Source: Ancistrus triradiatus (Eukaryota; Chordata; Actinopteri; Siluriformes; Loricariidae). Taken from it: a DNA stretch of 64,000 nt. The DNA lies in the NCBI GenBank assembly GCA_025084515.1, contig JAJAGP010002224.1, positions 1 to 64,000 on the forward strand, written 5' to 3'. The position numbers and the translations under genes are program-made. The notes under the pieces are model-generated. The model did not search any database. It worked only from the letters and a program-made list of their open reading frames with translations, and was not told the DNA's origin. Below, one piece after another: positions 58,707 to 64,000 of this stretch; position 1 is the first letter of the stretch, and the number at the start of each line of letters is the position of its first letter.

Positions 58707-59416
58707 CCCTGTTTACACTTGATCTGTTCATGTGCCTTGTATCTGGATTTCATCAGAGTAATATTTGAACTGCATGTACAGTATTTACACTTGGAACCCA
58801 TTTATACATGGTCTTTCGTGCAGCTTGAGCATCAGGATTGTATCCAGATAGGAAAGCCACATTAAAATGTATGTAAAGATGCACTGATATCCGATTTGAA
58901 ACTGATTGCTCAAACCACATCAAGAGGTGTCTTGAGACACACTGTAGCCACATACTAAATAACTAAATGCATCAGTCTCCACTTAGACACATCTGACTGT
59001 CAAACCCCAACAAATACTTTATGATCACACGTCATCCATTACGCCAGCAATAATGGAGGACACCCAGAGCTGGTGAAGGAAAGAAACGTTTTAATTTTTA
59101 TAAGTGATTTTAAATAAACTACTAAAACTGTAACTGTAAGCTTGTTCTCTCATGAGCAAACTGATTTGTGTGACTGCAATCAGTGTCACCACTGTATTAA
59201 ACTTGTTTAACAGCCGACTGCTGCTAAACGTTATCTCTCAAAGTTGTCGCCTTTGTCTTAGCCTAAAGTAATTTAAAGAGATTATGTAAAATTATGAAAA
59301 CAACCCATGAAGCGGGTGATAAAGGGTTAAGAGCTAATTTACATTTTACACAGCATATAGCAATTGAATTGTAATGACTGACTTGAGATGCATTTGACGA
59401 CTAAGTGTAAACAGGG
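58707..59416. mobile_element. Candidate non-autonomous DNA element bounded by inverted repeats
   Basis: CCCTGTTTACACTT (58,707-58,720) is exactly inverted as AAGTGTAAACAGGG (59,403-59,416). The interior is AT-rich without coding capacity. The word GTTTACACTTGGAACCC or similar recurs inside (58,785). Related words near 11,340-11,510 and 59,440-59,665 suggest a dispersed family. Confidence 0.5.
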
Positions 59417-60809
59417 TGACAATTCGTCTTTTATAAAGTCTTTTATAAGATGCATGGAAACACCATGTGCAAATGGGGTCTTTATAGTCAAATGTGTCTC
59501 CAGTCAGCTAGAGTGACATCCGATTGCTGTACCCGGTGTAATATGTAAATAAATTCATGACATTGGACCACCTGCTTCCTGTGTTGTTTACAGTTGTTCA
59601 CTGCAAGAGATAGTTGCTGCATTAAACGTTGTGATTTTACACAATATCTTTAATTTCCTTAAACTAAGAAGTGAAATATAAGGTTTAAAAAAAGACCTCT
59701 GTTATTTTTTTTAACACAGTGGTGACACTGATTTCCACCATAGCAAGTGCTACCATGGTGCACAGATCAATCTGGGCATGAGTGAATTAAGTGAAGACTG
59801 GTGGGAGCCAATCGTATAATGTTAAATACTTGGCTTATTTTTTAAATTGTAATTAGTATCTCTGCTTCAACAGAGATTTATTAGGGTGAGATAGAACAAC
59901 ATATTTCAGTACCAAAGATGAGATTTTTTTCATGGCTAGCACCATTCCACTGTGTAGTATTACGTAGGGTTAGCCTGCCAACTGGAGTTGAAAGATCAAG
60001 CAGCGTGAGGACGGAGGTGCAGCTGAGTTTATGTAACACAAACAACACAAAAGGGTTTCTTTAGAAAAAAAGCAAAAATGTACAAAACTCACAGCCATCA
60101 CAGACAAAGAACAAAGACAAAATACCACACACCCTGCATAGGACCACACTTCCTTATATGCTGTTGAATTTACCTGGTAAGATGGTACAGTACAGAAGGT
60201 GTGATGGCACACACATACACATGAGTGTAGGTGCTAGCAATGAAAACAGACACTCAGGGTCAAACCAGGCCCTGGCATAACATGACAGTTTGTGTCAGAA
60301 TATCCCAATTTGCATGGTGCAACCTCATAATGCATTGTCATTTTTATTTATTTTGTATTCATAGCTTGTAGATTAACTATTTAAATGCATTTAGATTGTA
60401 AATGCAAGCAGAAAATAGAGACTTTGCATATAGAGCTAGAGGTGTTTGCTTACGCATCCATTTATGAGGAAAAGGCATGAACTATAATAAGGATGGGTAG
60501 AGTTGTGTTGGACCATGATGATCAGGATTCAGTCTGGGTAAAGATTAATTTCTTAAAGTAAGTATAATGAGTCAAATTCTTAAAACAAATATCCTGACGA
60601 TTATCTAATTAAATGTTTGATTAATAAACCTAACCTTGTAATTAAGCAGTTATTTTTACCAAAAGAGGAATGAGACCATCATAAATCCATTGTTTTTAAA
60701 TTGCCCTTTTGAAAGTGTTTCCAATCTGAGCATAACAGCAATTAACTGTCAGCTATCTAAGATTAAAACTGTAAGAGGAAATTAAGAGTATTTAAGAGTA
60801 ATATAAGTA
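59417..60809. other. No gene recognised
   Basis: AT-rich unique sequence. The missing upstream copine exon was looked for here on the minus strand and not seen. Confidence 0.5.
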
Positions 60810-60950
60810 CAGTGACACTTGAAAGTTTGTGAGCACTTTAGAGTTTTCTGTATTTCTGCATTTATCAGATTTTTCAAAGAGGTCTTAAAGGTATATAAAG
60901 ATTAAACAAATTACACAAAAATATTATACTTGTTCATTTAATTATTGAGG

Positions 60951-60953
<3 letters not shown>
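60810..60953. mobile_element. Tc1-like family B end fragment
   Basis: CAGTGACACTTGAAAGTTTG then AGAGTTTTCTGTATTTCTGC and ATTATACTTGTTCATTTAAT match the left end of the element at 48,098. It breaks off at the (CA)n tract. Confidence 0.75.
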
Positions 60954-61039
<86 letters not shown>

Positions 61040-61110
61040 TCGCTATCATTGTGGGGACCTTCCACTGACATAATGATCACTGTAGACAATTAATGCATAT
61101 AGTAACTGAA
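60953..61110. repeat. (CA)n microsatellite with the flank seen at 40 kb
   Basis: About 40 CA units (60,953-61,032), then GTCTCGCTATCATTGTGGGG and ACAATTAATGC, which match the sequence right of the CA tract at 40,060. Confidence 0.85.
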
Positions 61111-61124
61111 TCGACACACATTAT

Positions 61125-62039
61125 ATGTACAATATAAGTACTTGGACAACTACACCTACAGTAGCTTTTATGAGATCCCATCCTAAATCCATAAGCATTT
61201 TTATGGAGCCCCCCAATTCTGTATGTATTGGAGTTTTTGCCGAGAGAGCCTGGCTCACAATCTCCATTCTAGTTCATCTCAAAGTTGTTTGATGGGGCTG
61301 AGGTCAGGACTCCTCAGTGAAGTGAAGTTCTTCCATGCTAAACTCATCCAATCATGCCTTTATGGACCTTGCTTTGTGCACTGGGGCATAGTCAAGCTGG
61401 AACAGACAAGAACCATCCCCAAGATGTTCCCATAAAGTTGGAAGCATAAAATAGTCAACTGAAACATTACGATTTCCTTATACTGGAACTAAGTGGCCAA
61501 AGCCAACTCATGTATAACAACCCCATAGCATTACCCCTCCTCCAAATTTGACACAATCCAGTCAGGCAGGTAACATTCTCCTCACATTTCACCAAACATG
61601 TTTCCACTGCTCCAGAGCCCAGTGAAGGTATGCTTCACACCACTCCAGCCGACACTTGCCATTGTGTTTGTTGATGTAAGCTTGCATGCAGCTGCTCAGC
61701 CATGGAAACACATAACATGAAGCTCCCGATGCAGTTTTTGGACTGATATTAATGGCAGAGAAGGTTTGGAAGTCTGCAGTTACTGAGTAAGTAAGAGGTG
61801 ACATATACACTATGCACCACAGCTCTGTAACTTGGTCTGTCACTTCATGGCTGAGCTCCTGTGGTTCCTAAACGCCTCCAATTTTCAATAATACCACTCA
61901 CAAGTGAATTATACCAATAATACCACTCACTCGCAGAATATTTAGGAGGGAAGAAATTTTACAAATTGACTTGTTACAACAGTGGCACCCACCCTAATTC
62001 AGAGAATTAAGGGGTGTGGCCCAGTACTTTTGAACATTT

Positions 62040-62040
<1 letters not shown>
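61125..62040 (-). mobile_element. Tc1-like element, family C, decayed
   Basis: Left end ATATAAGTACTTGGACAAC, right end (inverse) ATGTTCAAAAGTACTGGGCC. On the minus strand the C-terminal transposase is visible with stops: FQLDYAPVHKA (second aspartate in LDYAPVHK instead of the usual HDNAPVHK) and SPDLSPIKQL, with a WKHVW and GALEQWKH-type region further upstream. Not functional. Confidence 0.65.

Positions 62041-62042
<2 letters not shown>

Positions 62043-62100
<58 letters not shown>
62043..62100. repeat. (GT)n microsatellite
   Basis: About 29 uninterrupted GT units, directly after the family C element. Confidence 0.97.
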
Positions 62101-62102
<2 letters not shown>

Positions 62103-62173
62103 ACAATCCGTATGACATATATAGTACATCTTAACATATGATGTACATATACATTACATACAATACATCCCTA

Positions 62174-63316
62174 CAGTGGGGCAAAAAGTATTTAGCCAGC
62201 CACTGATTGTGAAAAAGGGTTTTATCAAGTTAGAAAGATGAGAGAGTCTAATTTTCATTCTTAGGTACACTTCAAATTAACTTATGGAGACAAAATGAGA
62301 AAAATCCAATAAATCACATTGTAGGATTTTTTTTTTTAAAGAATTTAATTGTAAATCAGTGTGTTGGATCATGTTCATGATGAAGACCCAGGCCAAGTTC
62401 CTTTCCAATGCTCTCACTGAGGAAGGAGGTTTTGCTTTAAAAATCTCACGATACATGGCCCCATTTCATCTTCCCTTAACACGGATCAGTCGTCCTGTTT
62501 CCCCTCTGCAGACCAACAGGTCCAAAGCCTGATGTTTCCACCCCATGCTTCACAGAATGTATGGTGGTTCTGGGATGCAACTCAGCAGGGATCTTCTTCC
62601 TCCAACACGACGAGTTGAGGTTTTATCAAAAACGTTCTATTTGGTTTTCAATCTGACCACAGATATTCTCCCAATCCTCTTATGGATCATTCCATATGCT
62701 GTCTGGAAACTTCAGACGGAGGGAATGTACTGGCTTAAGCAGGGGGACACACCTGGCACTCTCGGCGTAGTGTGTTACTGATGGCAGCCTTGTTACTTTG
62801 GTCCCAGCTCTCTGCAGGTCATTTATCAGGTCCCTCCGTGTAGTTATGGGATTTTTGCTCACCGTTCTCATGATCATTTTGACCCCACGGGATGAGATCT
62901 TGCGTGGAGCCCCAGATCGAGGGAGTTGCTCCCACAATTGCTCCCACAGTTGATTTATTCACACCAACCTGCTTGGCTATTGTAGATTCACTCTTCCCAG
63001 CCTGGTGCAGGTCTGCAGTTTTCTTCCTGGTGTCCTTCGACAGCTCTTTGGTCTTGGTCATGGTTGAGTTTAGAGTCTGACTGTTTGAGGCTATGGACAG
63101 GTGACTTTTATACAGGTAACAAGGTCAAACAGGTGCCATTAATACAGGTAATGAGTGGAGGACAGAAGAGCTTCTTAAAGAAGAAGTTAGAGTTCTGTGA
63201 GAGCCAGAAATCTTGCTTGTTTTGGGGTGACCAATTATTTTCCACCATGATTTACAATTAAATTCTTTAAAAATCCTACAATGTGATTTCCTGGATTTTT
63301 TTTTTTTGCCCCACTG
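62174..63316 (-). mobile_element. Tc1-like element, family A copy 4
   Basis: Ends CAGTGGGGCAAAAAGTATTT and (right) TTTTTTTGCCCCACTG, with TA on both sides. The minus strand starts MTKTKELSKDTRKKTADLHQ, then VGVNKSTVGAIV (helix-turn-helix), GAPRKISSRGVKMIM and INDLQRAGTKVT. The 3' half is shortened: the PDLNPIENLW block is deleted and the region around 62,345-62,400 jumps from the tail to the DPKHT-like coding part. Inactive. Confidence 0.88.
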
Positions 63317-63365
63317 TACATACATACATACATACATACATATATACATACATATGTATATATAG
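63317..63365. repeat. (CATA)n microsatellite
   Basis: Tetranucleotide run abutting the right end of the Tc1 copy, merging into TATATA. Confidence 0.9.
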
Positions 63366-63530
63366 GTTAGTTATAAAATATAAGAGCCAACCGGAAGCAA
63401 AACAAGAACTGAATCTTCCAGAACACAGGCTTCACCTATAGAATACATGTTTTGCTATATTATTTTTTATTCACTTTCAATTCATTACTCACTGAATTAC
63501 ATGAGATTTTTCAACACTATTATACAAAAC

Positions 63531-64000
63531 TGTTACGGTTCGCCATATTAAAATATAGACAAACCGTGAAAAGAAACGAAAAAGGGATTTTTGGACCCAA
63601 GTGCAGTTAGCTCCAGATGGAAGGGGTGAACCAAAATACCAATGAATAAAAGAACAAACAAGTTCACCAACAGAAAGCGAAATTAAACCAATAAAGAAAA
63701 CCCAGGTCGTAAGTGTACAGCACCGCTATTCACAAGTACGCTTACCTCCGCTACGCCAACAGTGTACGGGTCCATGCATGCACGAAGCGCTAGAGCCCAA
63801 GCAGAGCTTCCATGGGAGCGTGCCACGTTTTCTCCAGGAATAAACACCTGCTGGAGTGTGGCACGGACATGGGGAATGAAGAACGCAATCACAAAGGGAA
63901 AGTAAATCCCCCAATCGCGAAGCAAGCGAGGCTCAAAGCAGCCGGGGAAAAGCCCAGTGAAAATAAACGTAAAATGAAAATAAACAAATGCTGAAAAAAG
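63531..64000 (-). repeat. LTR, minus orientation, cut by the window end
   Basis: Starts TGTTACGGTTCGCCATATTA and contains GACCCAAGTGCAGTTAGCTC, as in the LTR at 48,809. Further in, GAACGCAATCACAAAGGG is the inverse of a segment found at 9,245. No end reached, so it cannot be told whether it is a solo LTR or part of an element. Confidence 0.78.

Overview
The window looks like teleost fish nuclear DNA. Long introns carry Tc1-like transposons, tRNA-derived SINEs, L2/CR1-type LINE ends, gypsy-type LTR elements, hAT and pogo-like elements, and long (CA)n tracts. The repeat set resembles that of otophysan fishes such as catfish or characins, but the species cannot be fixed from sequence alone. I see no bacterial, plasmid or phage content.

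One host gene is recognisable: a copine on the minus strand. Eight coding exons read from 39,258 down to 1,355, with canonical splice sites and matching phases, giving 286 uninterrupted codons. They cover the end of the second C2 domain and most of the C-terminal A (von Willebrand-like) domain. The best guess is cpne4. The 5' exons lie beyond position 64,000 or were not recognised; the last exon or exons lie before position 1.

The introns and the 39-64 kb stretch are packed with mobile elements, many nested. 5-6.3 kb: Tc1 relic with a perfect 34-bp hairpin. 6.7-9.9 kb: head-to-head LTRs around a gag fragment and a 30-bp tandem array. 12.4-13.6 kb: nearly complete Tc1 element. 14.9-18.7 kb: LTR element with TSD, gag remnants and 27-bp coding repeats. 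20-24.8 kb: Tc1 relics and a LINE with an RNase H domain. 26.7-30.8 kb: LTR-like repeat containing a pogo-like element containing a Tc1 element. 30.8-32.3 kb: nested hAT elements. 36-37.3 kb: Tc1 relic.

Beyond the copine exons: 41.1-42.6 kb Tc1; 42.9-44.5 kb a third coding tandem array with polypurine tract and LTR-like end; 46.8-47.8 kb gypsy reverse transcriptase/RNase H relic; 48.1-50.1 kb Tc1 with a solo LTR inside; 51.0-53.1 kb a fourth gag/array-type LTR element; 53.3-56.5 kb 5'-truncated LINE; 58.7-59.4 kb a candidate inverted-repeat element; 61-63.3 kb two Tc1 elements; 63.5 kb an LTR running off the end.

The most notable pattern is that four LTR elements share one body plan: LTR ends, gag remnants where recognisable, and a long tandem array of 9- or 10-codon S/V/P/E-rich repeats, with no pol between the ends. 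All transposon genes seen carry frame breaks or truncations. Boundaries were read by eye and those given as approximate may shift by tens of bases.
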